Assembly: GCA_001421095.1 (NCBI GenBank)
Contig: LIIK01000007.1
Location: 832 to 21,143 of the forward strand
Length of the DNA: 20,312 bases
Direction of reading: 5' to 3'
Source of the DNA: Candidatus [Bacteroides] periocalifornicus
Lineage (GTDB): Bacteria > Bacteroidota > Bacteroidia > Bacteroidales > CAJPTX01
Positions 1-7,622 of this stretch are shown piece after piece. Position 1 is the stretch's first letter. Each line of letters starts with the position of its first letter. The notes under the pieces were generated by a model. It searched no databases. It had not been told where the DNA came from and was given only the letters and a program-made list of their open reading frames with translations. Made by a program: the position numbers and the translations under genes.

Positions 1-20
1 GCTCGGCTTCGCCCCTACCT
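1..20 (-). repeat. REP-like element, truncated by window edge (inverted orientation)
   Basis: Read on the minus strand, this stretch begins with GTAGGGG and continues CGAAGCCGAGC. It matches the first 19 bases of the element at 878-919 with one mismatch. Only the 5' arm of the hairpin is inside the window; the 3' arm lies beyond base 1. It faces the opposite way to the two copies downstream of the transposase gene, so the gene is bracketed by inverted REP-like units. The GTAG next to the stem resembles the conserved tetranucleotide of classical REPs (family knowledge). Confidence 0.65.
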
Positions 21-179
21 AGATCTCCGTGATCAGGTTGCTAGAATTGACTAAATGTTGTTACATTTTGAAATTTTCGATAGAGTACTTTCCACCCAAG
101 GTAAAAGCGGGATGATAACGGATTTATGAGGATTAACAGACCGCTGTGTACGGGTAGATTTTATGAACCTTGTGGCACC

Positions 180-671
180 ATGGAAAGGAAAAAACTCCGT
201 CTTCAGGATTTCGATTATTCTACTAGAGGAAGGTATTTTGTCACGATCTGCAGCAATTCTAGGTTATTACTTTTCGGAGAGGTGGTAGATGGTATTATGC
301 GAAGGAATGAGGCTGGCAAGATGGTGGCTGATTTGTACTATGAGACCCAAAGGTATTTCCCTGATGTGCAATGCCTGGACATGGTAGTAATGCCTAACCA
401 TATACATTGTATATGGTTTTTGCGCAATGATTGTAACGAGCCAGTAAGAACATCACTCATAGAAATCGTACATTGGTTTAAATCGGTTACTACCACTGCG
501 TATTCAGTAGGTGTAAGGAGGTCTAATTGGATTCCCTATGATCGTAAACTCTGGCAAAGGAGTTTTTACGATGAAATCATTTCAGATTCTATACATTACG
601 AGACGATTTCGAAGTATATTCAGAACAACCCGTTAAATTGGGTTTCGGATGATTACTATAAAGCTTGCTAG
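180..671 (+). CDS. REP-associated tyrosine transposase (RAYT), IS200/Y1 family
   Basis: This encodes a small HUH-superfamily single-strand DNA nuclease of about 163 residues. RAYTs are domesticated relatives of IS200/IS605 TnpA that nick and join REP hairpins. Visible signatures are the N-terminal block with YFVTICS, the metal-binding HUH pair in MPNHIHCIW (His74 and His76), the WQRSFYDEII block, and the catalytic tyrosine in KYIQNNP (Tyr146). The ATG at 180 is chosen because it starts directly before the family-typical RKKLRLQDFDYS block. An in-frame ATG at 126 would add 18 residues without family resemblance. The TAG stop (669-671) lies inside the adjacent REP-like element. The gene is clearly more AT-rich than the genes that follow, which suggests transfer. 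No second transposase gene or accessory TnpB is present. All key residues seem intact, so it may be functional. Confidence 0.9.
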   Translation: MERKKLRLQDFDYSTRGRYFVTICSNSRLLLFGEVVDGIMRRNEAGKMVADLYYETQRYFPDVQCLDMVVMPNHIHCIWFLRNDCNEPVRTSLIEIVHWFKSVTTTAYSVGVRRSNWIPYDRKLWQRSFYDEIISDSIHYETISKYIQNNPLNWVSDDYYKAC

Positions 672-709
672 GGGAGGAGCTGAGCGTAGCGGGTGTTCTC
701 CTTTCAAGG
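668..709 (+). repeat. REP-like element 2, overlapping the transposase stop codon
   Basis: It starts CTAGGGGAG and ends TTCTCCTTTCAAGG. It aligns without gaps to the element at 879-920, with about 31 of 42 positions identical. The outer arms AGGAG and CTCCT can pair, but the inner stem has decayed compared with element 3. The TAG of its head is also the stop codon of the transposase gene. Confidence 0.6.
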
Positions 710-958
710 CTGAAAGAGAAGAATCGTCCTGTTTAAACGTTGGTTTGATAGGAACGATCACTTTGGATAGTTGTGAAATTTGTCTAGATTGAGTCTCATG
801 AGGAGACGTTCTGGCATTCTTCGGAGATTAAGCATTTCGCTAGTGTTTCAGCGAACTCTGAGGTTTAGATTGTTCTTGGTAGGGGAGAAGCCGAGCAACA
901 CGAGTGCTCTCCCTTCAAAGTGAAGTGCGAGTGGAGTCCATTTTATAAACAGCTTTCT
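672..958. other. Intergenic stretch between transposase and DUF4837 gene
   Basis: This is AT-rich non-coding sequence holding REP-like elements 2 and 3 at its two ends. Between them are small imperfect dyads: GTCTC/GAGAC near 796-812 and TTCGCT/AGCGAA near 836-856. I see no convincing TAnnTTTG promoter and no open frame of note. Confidence 0.5.
879..919 (+). repeat. REP-like element 3 with GTAG head and bulged hairpin
   Basis: It begins with GTAG followed by a GGGA stem base. A bulge (GAAGCC) separates this from the inner stem GAGCA, then the loop ACACGAG, then TGCTC and TCCC closing the stem. A tetranucleotide followed by a bulged, imperfect palindrome is the layout of REP substrates bound by RAYT proteins. 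It lies about 210 bp downstream of the transposase gene, in the same orientation as element 2 and opposite to the copy at the window edge. Confidence 0.65.
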
Positions 959-1948
959 ATGAAGAGCCTATTTTATCTATCTACCTGTTTTCTTTTCCTC
1001 CTATCCGCCTGCCGCTCAGGCTCTAATGGCCGTAGTACCCTCCTGCCGAACATCACGGGCAAGCCGGGGCAGATACTGGTGGTGGCGCCGGTGCAGATTA
1101 AAGACACCCCACTGGCCGACTCGCTGCGCGCGGTGCTGGGGGCCGAGTACCCCATGATCCCGCAGCACGAGCCGGCATTCGACCTCACCTTCATCCCCGA
1201 GAGCGCGTTTGACAGGGTGCTGCAGCCTTTCCGCAACATCCTTTTCATCCGTACTTCGCCCGATAGCGCGCAGAGCAGCCTTAGGCTGGCCACTGACAAG
1301 TGGGCGGCGCCGCAGAGCGTGGCCTACCTCTCAGGGCCCAATATCGATTCGCTGGCGGCCTGGGTGGGTACGCATGCCTACACGCTCTACCAGACCTTTA
1401 CGGAGGCGGAGCAGAAGCGGCTCATGGAGGGCTACCGAAAGGTGCACAATGCGGATCTGAGCAGCCTGGTGGCCAAGCGGTTCGGGGTGTGGATGGATAT
1501 CCCCAGCGGATTTGCCACGCGGGTAGACAAGCCCGACTTCTGCTGGCTATCGCTGGAGACCAAGGACATTAGCCAGGGGATTTTCGTCTACGAGTGGGGC
1601 AATTTTGGCAGCCCATTTGCGCCCGATACGCTGGTGGCGCACCAGAACTACTACACCCATCGCGATGTGCCGGGCCCGAGCCCGAACAGCTACATGCAGG
1701 TGGCAGAGGTGATACCGCCCGAGGTGCAGGCGCTGCGGTTCGGCGGCGACACGCTGGTGCGCATGCGCGGCCTCTGGGATGTGCGGGGCCACGCGATGGG
1801 CGGGGCCTTCGTGAGCTACTCGCACCTCTCGGCCGATGGGCTGCGGGTCATCACCACGGTGGGCTACATCTACGCCCCGCGCTTCAAGAAGCGCGAGTAC
1901 ATGCGCCAGCTGGAGGCCGTGCTGCTGGGGCAGGTGGGGGAGGATTGA
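959..1948 (+). CDS. DUF4837 family lipoprotein
   Basis: The protein has about 329 residues and resembles the DUF4837 family, which is widespread in Bacteroidota and has no assigned biochemical role. The ATG at 959 gives a clean lipoprotein signal peptide (hydrophobic FLFLLSAC, lipidated Cys18), so it is probably anchored in the envelope. An upstream in-frame ATG at 920 would put non-signal residues in front and overlap the end of a REP-like element, so I reject it. The early ITGKPGQILVV block and the FIPESAF...FRNILFI block fit the family. Codon use is GC-rich, like the core genes. The gene ends 74 bp before parE on the same strand and may be read with it. Confidence 0.75.
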   Translation: MKSLFYLSTCFLFLLSACRSGSNGRSTLLPNITGKPGQILVVAPVQIKDTPLADSLRAVLGAEYPMIPQHEPAFDLTFIPESAFDRVLQPFRNILFIRTSPDSAQSSLRLATDKWAAPQSVAYLSGPNIDSLAAWVGTHAYTLYQTFTEAEQKRLMEGYRKVHNADLSSLVAKRFGVWMDIPSGFATRVDKPDFCWLSLETKDISQGIFVYEWGNFGSPFAPDTLVAHQNYYTHRDVPGPSPNSYMQVAEVIPPEVQALRFGGDTLVRMRGLWDVRGHAMGGAFVSYSHLSADGLRVITTVGYIYAPRFKKREYMRQLEAVLLGQVGED

Positions 1949-2022
1949 GATAAGTGTCGAGCGCTCGCCCTTCTGCGTGAAAATCAGTTTTTTCTATTCT
2001 CCTTTTTAGCATCAATATTCCC

Positions 2023-3867
2023 ATGCCCAATACCCCAATTTACACTGAAGATACCATCCAAACCCTGGAGTGGTGGGAGCACATCCGCCGTCGGCCAGGG
2101 ATGTACATCGGCAAGCTGGGCGATGGCTCCCAGCCAGACGACGGGATCTACGTTCTGCTGAAAGAGGTGTTTGACAATTCGCTCGACGAGCATATGATGG
2201 GCCACGGCAAGCGGATCGACGTGACGCTGGATGCTGAGACGGGCGTGGTGACGGTGCGTGACTACGGGCGCGGTATCCCCCTGGGCAGCGTGGTGGATGT
2301 GGCCAGCAAGATGAACACCGGGGCAAAGTACGAGAATGGCGTGTTCAGCAAATCGGTGGGGCTAAATGGGGTGGGTATCAAGGCGGTAAATGCGCTCTCC
2401 ATCCACTACCAGCTCTCCAGCTACCGCGATGGCAAGTGCGCCCGCGCCACCTTCAGCAAGGGCCTGCTGGAGGATTTCGCCGAGGCTGATGCCCCTGGAG
2501 AGAAGAACGGCACCTACACCCGATTCCAGCCTGACCCTGAGCTGTTCAAGGGCTACAGGTACGATCCCGATATAGTGATAGCCCTGCTCCGCGGCTACAC
2601 CTACCTGAACACCAAGCTTACGGTGACGCTGAATGGGCAGGAGTACCACTCAGACGGCGGCCTGCTCGACCTGCTGAGCGAGAGCATGGCGCGAGAACCG
2701 CTCTACGAGCCTGTGCACCTGGTGGGCGAGGATATCGAGATCGCCTTTACCCACCGGGATTCATACGGCGAGGATTACTACACCTTTGTGAACGGGCAGC
2801 GCACCACCCAGGGCGGCACGCACCTCTCTGCGTTCCGCGAGGCGCTGGTACGCACCATTAAGGATTTCTACCACAAGGATTTCGACCCGGAAGACATACG
2901 GATGTCGGTGGTGGGCGCGCTGAGCATCAGGGTGCAGGACCCGGTATTCGAATCGCAGACCAAGACCAAGCTCGGGAGTCGGGATATGGCTGAGGGAGGC
3001 CCAACGATCCGCCAGTACGTGGGCGATTTCGTGCGGACGGAGCTGGACAACTACCTGCACCGCCATCCCGAGGTGGCCGATGTGCTGCTACACAAGATCC
3101 AGGAAAGCGAGCGAGACCGTAAGTCGATGGCGGGCATCCGCAAGCTGGCCAAGGAACGCGCAAAAAAAACGGGGCTCAATAACCCCAAGCTCCGCGACTG
3201 CCGTATCCACTACAACACGAATCATGATAGGGCTGGCGAGACGATGATCTTCATCACAGAGGGCGATTCGGCTAGCGGCTCTATCACCAAATCGCGCGAC
3301 CCGAATGTGCAGGCGGTATTCTCGCTCCGCGGCAAGCCGAAGAACACCTTCGGGCTGACCAAGAAGGTGGTCTACGCCACCGAGGAGCTAGACCTGCTGC
3401 AGACGGCGCTCAACATAGACGAGGGGATCGACAACCTGCGCTACCGCCACGTGGTGATAGCCACCGATGCCGATGTGGACGGAATGCACATACGGTTGCT
3501 GCTGGTGACGTTCTTCCTGCAGTTCTTCCCCGACCTCATACGGCAGGGGCATCTCTACATATTCCAGACACCGCTCTTCAGGGTGCGCAACAAGAAGGAG
3601 ACGCGCTACTGCTACAGCGAGACCGAGCGGCTAGAGGCGGAGCAGAAGATAGGCAAAGGGGCAGAAATCACCCGATTCAAGGGGCTTGGGGAGATCTCGC
3701 CCGATGAATTCAAGGAGTTCCTCGGCGAGGGGATTCGGCTCGACCAGGTGCACCTCTCCAAGGAGGACAGCGTGGACCAGATGCTCGACTTCTTCATGGG
3801 CGGCAACACCCCCGTGCGGCAGGATTTCATAATAGAGAACCTCCGGGTGGCCGAGGAGGTGGTGTAG
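2023..3867 (+). CDS. parE: DNA topoisomerase IV subunit B (type IIA topoisomerase ATPase subunit)
   Basis: This is the ATPase subunit of topoisomerase IV, which decatenates and relaxes DNA together with ParC. It has 614 residues, close to the usual ParE length of about 630. The GHKL ATPase site is visible as EVFDNSLDE, with Glu48 as general base and Asn52 as Mg ligand. The Toprim domain carries TEGDSASG (Glu413, Asp415) and the acidic ATDADVDG motif (Asp482, Asp484, Asp486). The C-terminal block FKGLGEI also fits. GyrB is the alternative, but the compact size without an insertion favours ParE. No parC follows; unrelated genes do. The last 124 bp, running from codon 575 through the stop, recur almost identically 3.6 kb downstream (7348-7473). 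Confidence 0.92.
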   Translation: MPNTPIYTEDTIQTLEWWEHIRRRPGMYIGKLGDGSQPDDGIYVLLKEVFDNSLDEHMMGHGKRIDVTLDAETGVVTVRDYGRGIPLGSVVDVASKMNTGAKYENGVFSKSVGLNGVGIKAVNALSIHYQLSSYRDGKCARATFSKGLLEDFAEADAPGEKNGTYTRFQPDPELFKGYRYDPDIVIALLRGYTYLNTKLTVTLNGQEYHSDGGLLDLLSESMAREPLYEPVHLVGEDIEIAFTHRDSYGEDYYTFVNGQRTTQGGTHLSAFREALVRTIKDFYHKDFDPEDIRMSVVGALSIRVQDPVFESQTKTKLGSRDMAEGGPTIRQYVGDFVRTELDNYLHRHPEVADVLLHKIQESERDRKSMAGIRKLAKERAKKTGLNNPKLRDCRIHYNTNHDRAGETMIFITEGDSASGSITKSRDPNVQAVFSLRGKPKNTFGLTKKVVYATEELDLLQTALNIDEGIDNLRYRHVVIATDADVDGMHIRLLLVTFFLQFFPDLIRQGHLYIFQTPLFRVRNKKETRYCYSETERLEAEQKIGKGAEITRFKGLGEISPDEFKEFLGEGIRLDQVHLSKEDSVDQMLDFFMGGNTPVRQDFIIENLRVAEEVV

Positions 3868-3869
3868 GG
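3744..3869 (+). repeat. Direct repeat, copy A: 3' end of parE
   Basis: This 126-bp segment covers the last 41 codons of parE, the stop and two further bases. It matches 7348-7473 with four mismatches and no gaps. The mismatches are at 3748, 3807, 3822 and 3860, at an offset of exactly 3604 bp. Two of them are synonymous third-position changes. Confidence 0.95.
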
Positions 3870-3988
3870 GAGGAAGATTTTTTTTGATTCTGATTTACAA
3901 TTAGTTGATATTAACTGGCAAGATTAACAGGTAAATTTTGTGGTTTAGATTTTATTTGCTAAATCTGCAATTGTTAATTCATCACATC

Positions 3989-4795
3989 ATGTTTAAAGCG
4001 ATGAAGAGGTATTTAGTTTGGTTGCTAGCAGCTATGCTGCTAGGAGGAAGTTTCTCTGGTTGTAATAAACAGCTTGGAGAAGAGAAGGTACAAAATACGT
4101 CAGTGGTTATGGAGCAAATGGGAGAATCGCAGCTTGCCACTCTCTACACTGCTGCTCCAGTCTTCGCAGTGGAGAGCCAAAGGGCGACCGCTCCTAGTCG
4201 AAATCCCTATGATTATGTAGGCGCAGCGCATAATGCAAAACTTGAGAAAGTCCTTGCTGCTGTGGCTAATGGGGCTTCGCTTGAGTCGCAAGTCGGGTTC
4301 AGTGGCAGTAGCCCAAGATTTGACGAGATAAAGCGTGCTATAAGCCCTGAGGAATATTTCCAGGATTACCCAGAGATTACGGGAAAAATCAAGAATCGGA
4401 AAGTTGCAGCTTGCGTAAGAGGCATATTTCGCGAGACGAGGTTGGGCGTAGAAAATGGACAGATTCGAGAGCAGCGCGATCTTGAGCTGTATGTGATAAG
4501 CGTAGAAAATCGGGTGCTTAGTACTGATCAGCTAAACGAAAAGGAGAAAGCCAATGTGCTTTCTATGGCTTCAACATTTAGACAGTCATCAGCTTTTTGG
4601 AGTAATCGGCTTGGCAATGCTCCATTTAATCCTACAGATGAGTTAATGAAGAGAAAATGGTGGCAATGGGTGCTGATTGCTGCAGCTGATGCGGCAGGAG
4701 GTTTTCTAGGTGCAGCAATAGATAAAGATGAGGAGGAAGTTTTTTCGGTCGAGTATGCTGCACACGCAAGTATAGTAGCATCGAAAGTTTTATAG
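3989..4795 (+). CDS. Unrecognised lipoprotein with Gly/Ala-rich hydrophobic C-terminal segment
   Basis: I do not recognise a family. From the ATG at 3989 the protein has 268 residues with a lipoprotein signal (WLLAAMLLGGSFSGC, Cys25); an ATG at 4001 is an equally possible start. The middle is mixed and soluble-looking, with an acidic stretch SPEEYFQDYPEITGK. Near the C-terminus, after WWQW, is a hydrophobic Gly/Ala segment (VLIAAADAAGGFLGAAI, about residues 228-244) followed by an acidic KDEEE run. This could be a membrane-interacting helix or a glycine-zipper-like packing element. The gene is noticeably more AT-rich than parE before it. It is followed within 25 bp by a strong terminator, so it is probably a single-gene unit. 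It lies inside the 3.6-kb segment bracketed by the parE-tail repeats. Confidence 0.75.
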   Translation: MFKAMKRYLVWLLAAMLLGGSFSGCNKQLGEEKVQNTSVVMEQMGESQLATLYTAAPVFAVESQRATAPSRNPYDYVGAAHNAKLEKVLAAVANGASLESQVGFSGSSPRFDEIKRAISPEEYFQDYPEITGKIKNRKVAACVRGIFRETRLGVENGQIREQRDLELYVISVENRVLSTDQLNEKEKANVLSMASTFRQSSAFWSNRLGNAPFNPTDELMKRKWWQWVLIAAADAAGGFLGAAIDKDEEEVFSVEYAAHASIVASKVL

Positions 4796-4816
4796 AGTCT
4801 TTATTTTCATGATGAT

Positions 4817-4851
4817 AAAGAGGCATCTCTTTTGCAAGAGATGCCTCTTTT
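4817..4851 (+). terminator. Rho-independent terminator, perfect 15-bp stem
   Basis: The arms AAAGAGGCATCTCTT (4817-4831) and its exact reverse complement (4836-4850) flank a 4-nt loop, TTGC. The descending arm ends in a short T-run. It sits about 20 bp after the stop of the lipoprotein gene and 29 bp before the DUF5686 start. It should end transcription of the former and isolate the latter. The A-run at the other side would let it work in both directions. Confidence 0.9.
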
Positions 4852-4879
4852 CGCAATTAACTACTCAAGATGATTTTCT

Positions 4880-7321
4880 ATGGAAGGTACAAGTAGCAGA
4901 AAATCTTTTTTGGGAAGGCTTGGCCTGTGGAAGAAGGGGTTAATAGTGTTATTTTGTATTGGATTATGCGGGCTAGAGGCTTTGGCGCAAGAACCCTATA
5001 GAGTTATCGGGCGTTGCGTAGATTCGGTTAGCGGAGGGCCAGTGCCTTTTGTCCACGTGGTGTACGACCCTGATGGGCATGGGATAGCTAGCGATATCGA
5101 TGGGCGGTTTGAGGTGATGGCTGCACGGCCCGTGGAATGGCTTGAGCTGCATTGCCTAGGCTACAGGGTGCGCAGCATACCGGTAAAGCAGGCCGTACCC
5201 CCCGGGGAGCTCGTGGTGCGCCTAACACCAGCCCCTGTGCAGATAGGTGATGTTGTAATTCAACCGAGCGAATCGCCGGCTCTGCGTGTAGTGAGGGGCA
5301 CTGTTGCGCGGCGTGGGCGATACAGCCCCGATATGCAGCCAGGCTACAGCTTCATAGCCTACTCTAAACTTACGCTTAGCGGCGAGGAGAAGATGGAGGA
5401 TTTTAGGCTCGATGCGCCGCTTGCGCTCGCCGGGCAATTGCTGGTAAGCGAGACGCTAGTAAAGCATCGGTATGCAGGAGGAAGGCATTGCGATAGTATC
5501 ATGGTAGCGCGAACGAGTGGGCTGAAAAATAGGGCATTACCGCTGCGTCCTAGCAGTTTCCAGTCGCTGAACTTCCTGGCCGATGAGGTGCACATACTGG
5601 GTGCTAGATACGTGAGTCCACTGTCTGAACGGGGGCTGCGGATCTATCGGTACCACGTGCAGGATACTGTGGTCAGCCTACAGGGTGATACCATTTATAC
5701 TATAGCCTTCAGCCCGAGGAGGCCCTTTTCAACTATTGGGCTAACGGGCGCGCTATACATTAGCGTGTGGGATTTTGCCCCGCGGGTTGCGATGGCTTGG
5801 GGGCGCGGGGATGAGGAGAGTGCTAGCTATGGGTTTGAGGTAAGGCAGCAGTACAATGCGTATGGCGACAGCGTTTGGTTTGCCGATGGGCTACGGTGTG
5901 TAGTTCGCGTGCCAGACAGCGCGCTGCGTATAGATGTAGAAACGCACCTGAGGGATGTGCAGCTGGGGCGAGAAGCGAATTTGCCAGTATGGGATGTAGC
6001 TGACATGGCAGAGACTGGGGCGAATCCCATGGGCGATAGCCTGCTGCGGAATTACAGGGCTACCCCATTAACCAGAGCCGATACGGCCACCTACCGCGTA
6101 GTGGATAGCTTAGGGCAGGAGGCAGGAATAGATAGGGTGGTAAGCCTGCTAAGCCCACTGCAAGACGGCTTGCTCCCCCTAGGGCCGCTCCAGATCGACC
6201 TAGCGCAGTTGTTAGACTTCAACAGTGCCGAGGGTGTGCGAGTAGGGCTAGGTGTGGGTAGCAATACTCGTAGATTTCAGCGGGTGCAGGTGGGGGGCTA
6301 TGGGGCTTACGGATTTCGCGATAAGCACTGGAAGTATGGGGGGCATGTCAACCTTAAGCTGCACGGGGCTTCTGAGTGCTATCTGAAATTTGGCTATTCT
6401 CACGATCTGGCAAGGCTTGGCGAATCGTCGTTGTATAAGCAAGGCCCCGAGCTGCTGATGGAGATTTACATGAACAGGGTGGATTACACCTCCACAGCTT
6501 CGGTAGCCTTTGGTGGTCGCATACATGGACGGCTACAGTATTGGCTTGCGGGACGTTGGGATAATGTGTACAATGCCTCTGGCCTAGGGTATCCTACCCT
6601 TCGTCCTGATGGATTTCTACAGGGAGATAGGGATGATTATCAGCTAGTTCGGGGTACAGCTATGGTTCGCTGGGCGCCCCAGAGCTATTTACAGCTTGAT
6701 GGACGTGGGATTAGCGAGCTGAGGCCTGGGGATTTCTCGCTGGAGTTGGGCTTTGAGGTTGGCGCTATGCCACGGCACTTGGCGGAGCGCTACTATAGGC
6801 TGCAAGGACAGCTCTCCCATACAGCATCTTGGCTTGAACGTGGCAAGTTGCACTCAAGGCTTGGCTGGGGATTCACCGTGGGCCACTACCCATTGGCGCG
6901 AGGCTTCTTTAGCCAGGGAGGAGGCGGAAGCTGGATTAGCATAATGGCATTCCACGCCTTCGCCACTGCTCCGTGGGGCTACTACTACCACGATGCGCAA
7001 GCGGAAGGGCATTGGCTGTATGATGGTCGCCCGTGGTTGGCTCTACCCGTAAGCAAGAATTGGCGGCCTGGGCTTGCGGTGGCTGCCAATGCAGGATGGG
7101 GGCAGCAGTGGCATAATGTAATGCGGGCCGATGGGCATAGATATCCTAGTATGCAGAAAGGATTCTATGAGGTGGGGATGGGTATTGTGGGGCTGCTGGG
7201 CGAAATCCTCTCAGGAGGGGAAAGCTGTCTGCTCTGCTACTATCGGGTAGGCCCTTACATGAGTGGGGATTGGAGGCAAAATATAACGCTGGTGTTCACG
7301 CTGGCCAAAACGCTGGACTGA
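4880..7321 (+). CDS. DUF5686 family outer-membrane protein with carboxypeptidase-regulatory-like domain
   Basis: The protein has 813 residues. An N-terminal signal peptide (GLIVLFCIGLCGLEALAQ, ending near residue 37) leads into a CarboxypepD_reg-like beta-sandwich, visible as VIGRCVDSVSGGPVPFVHV and SDIDGRFEV at about residues 40-75. The rest resembles the DUF5686 family. The second half, rich in alternating hydrophobic residues and aromatic or glycine turns (about residues 450-813), looks like an outer-membrane beta-barrel. In this group such proteins resemble TonB-dependent receptors in layout but lack an obvious plug, and their substrate is unknown. A terminator lies just upstream, so expression must start in the short gap before 4880 or by read-through. 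Its stop is only 26 bp before the second copy of the parE tail. The family call is from memory of motif layout. Confidence 0.75.
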   Translation: MEGTSSRKSFLGRLGLWKKGLIVLFCIGLCGLEALAQEPYRVIGRCVDSVSGGPVPFVHVVYDPDGHGIASDIDGRFEVMAARPVEWLELHCLGYRVRSIPVKQAVPPGELVVRLTPAPVQIGDVVIQPSESPALRVVRGTVARRGRYSPDMQPGYSFIAYSKLTLSGEEKMEDFRLDAPLALAGQLLVSETLVKHRYAGGRHCDSIMVARTSGLKNRALPLRPSSFQSLNFLADEVHILGARYVSPLSERGLRIYRYHVQDTVVSLQGDTIYTIAFSPRRPFSTIGLTGALYISVWDFAPRVAMAWGRGDEESASYGFEVRQQYNAYGDSVWFADGLRCVVRVPDSALRIDVETHLRDVQLGREANLPVWDVADMAETGANPMGDSLLRNYRATPLTRADTATYRVVDSLGQEAGIDRVVSLLSPLQDGLLPLGPLQIDLAQLLDFNSAEGVRVGLGVGSNTRRFQRVQVGGYGAYGFRDKHWKYGGHVNLKLHGASECYLKFGYSHDLARLGESSLYKQGPELLMEIYMNRVDYTSTASVAFGGRIHGRLQYWLAGRWDNVYNASGLGYPTLRPDGFLQGDRDDYQLVRGTAMVRWAPQSYLQLDGRGISELRPGDFSLELGFEVGAMPRHLAERYYRLQGQLSHTASWLERGKLHSRLGWGFTVGHYPLARGFFSQGGGGSWISIMAFHAFATAPWGYYYHDAQAEGHWLYDGRPWLALPVSKNWRPGLAVAANAGWGQQWHNVMRADGHRYPSMQKGFYEVGMGIVGLLGEILSGGESCLLCYYRVGPYMSGDWRQNITLVFTLAKTLD

Positions 7322-7347
7322 TTTCTGAGTGTGAAGGCTCTTATAGG

Positions 7348-7473
7348 CCAGATGCACCTCTCCAAGGAGGACAGCGTGGACCAGATGCTCGACTTCTTCA
7401 TGGGCGGCAATACCCCCGTGCGGCAAGATTTCATAATAGAGAACCTCCGGGTGGCCGAGGAGGAGGTGTAGGG
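7348..7473 (+). pseudogene. Direct repeat, copy B: detached parE 3'-end fragment
   Basis: This matches 3744-3869 at 122 of 126 positions. It lacks the rest of parE, so it is a gene fragment. A G-to-A change at 7352 turns a valine codon into ATG, leaving a 39-codon frame (7352-7471) that reads MHLSKEDSVDQ and ends AEEEV before the TAG. Other differences are AAC to AAT, CAG to CAA and GTG to GAG. The similarity starts and stops abruptly on both sides. I regard it as a scar of insertion or duplication and not as a functional gene, but the short frame is intact. Confidence 0.9.
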
Positions 7474-7622
7474 TAATGTAACATCGCTGTGGTTTTAATC
7501 GTTTCAATAGCAAGTGGTCTTTCTATCACCTAGTGCCAGGGTGTGAAAAGTACTATATGTTTTCGGCCCGGTTGGTATGCAGGATCTCGGATGCCAAGAG
7601 AAACGATCGGATTGACAGGGCT

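Noticed and set aside
920..958. Upstream in-frame start for the DUF4837 lipoprotein
   Set aside because: It would overlap the end of a REP-like element and place 13 polar residues before an otherwise perfect lipoprotein signal peptide. The ATG at 959 explains the protein better.
1958..1967. Ten-base palindrome CGAGCGCTCG before parE
   Set aside because: It is short, has no loop or T-run, and does not recur in the other intergenic regions. It is compatible with chance in GC-rich DNA.
3863..3876. REP-like head GTAGGGGAGGAAG at the end of parE, at the edge of the duplicated segment
   Set aside because: It resembles the head of the REP elements, but most of it is the parE stop codon context. 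No hairpin arm follows, and the downstream copy lacks it. It is not enough to link REP activity to the duplication.
3932..3940. Possible promoter TAAATTTTG before the AT-rich lipoprotein
   Set aside because: It deviates from TAnnTTTG by one position or one extra base, lies in AT-rich DNA where such matches are common, and has no -33 element at the right spacing.
7556..7563. TATGTTTT as a promoter for the lipoprotein at 7623
   Set aside because: It has seven of eight consensus positions but no -33 element, and lacks the final G, which is a strong position. It is too weak to annotate.
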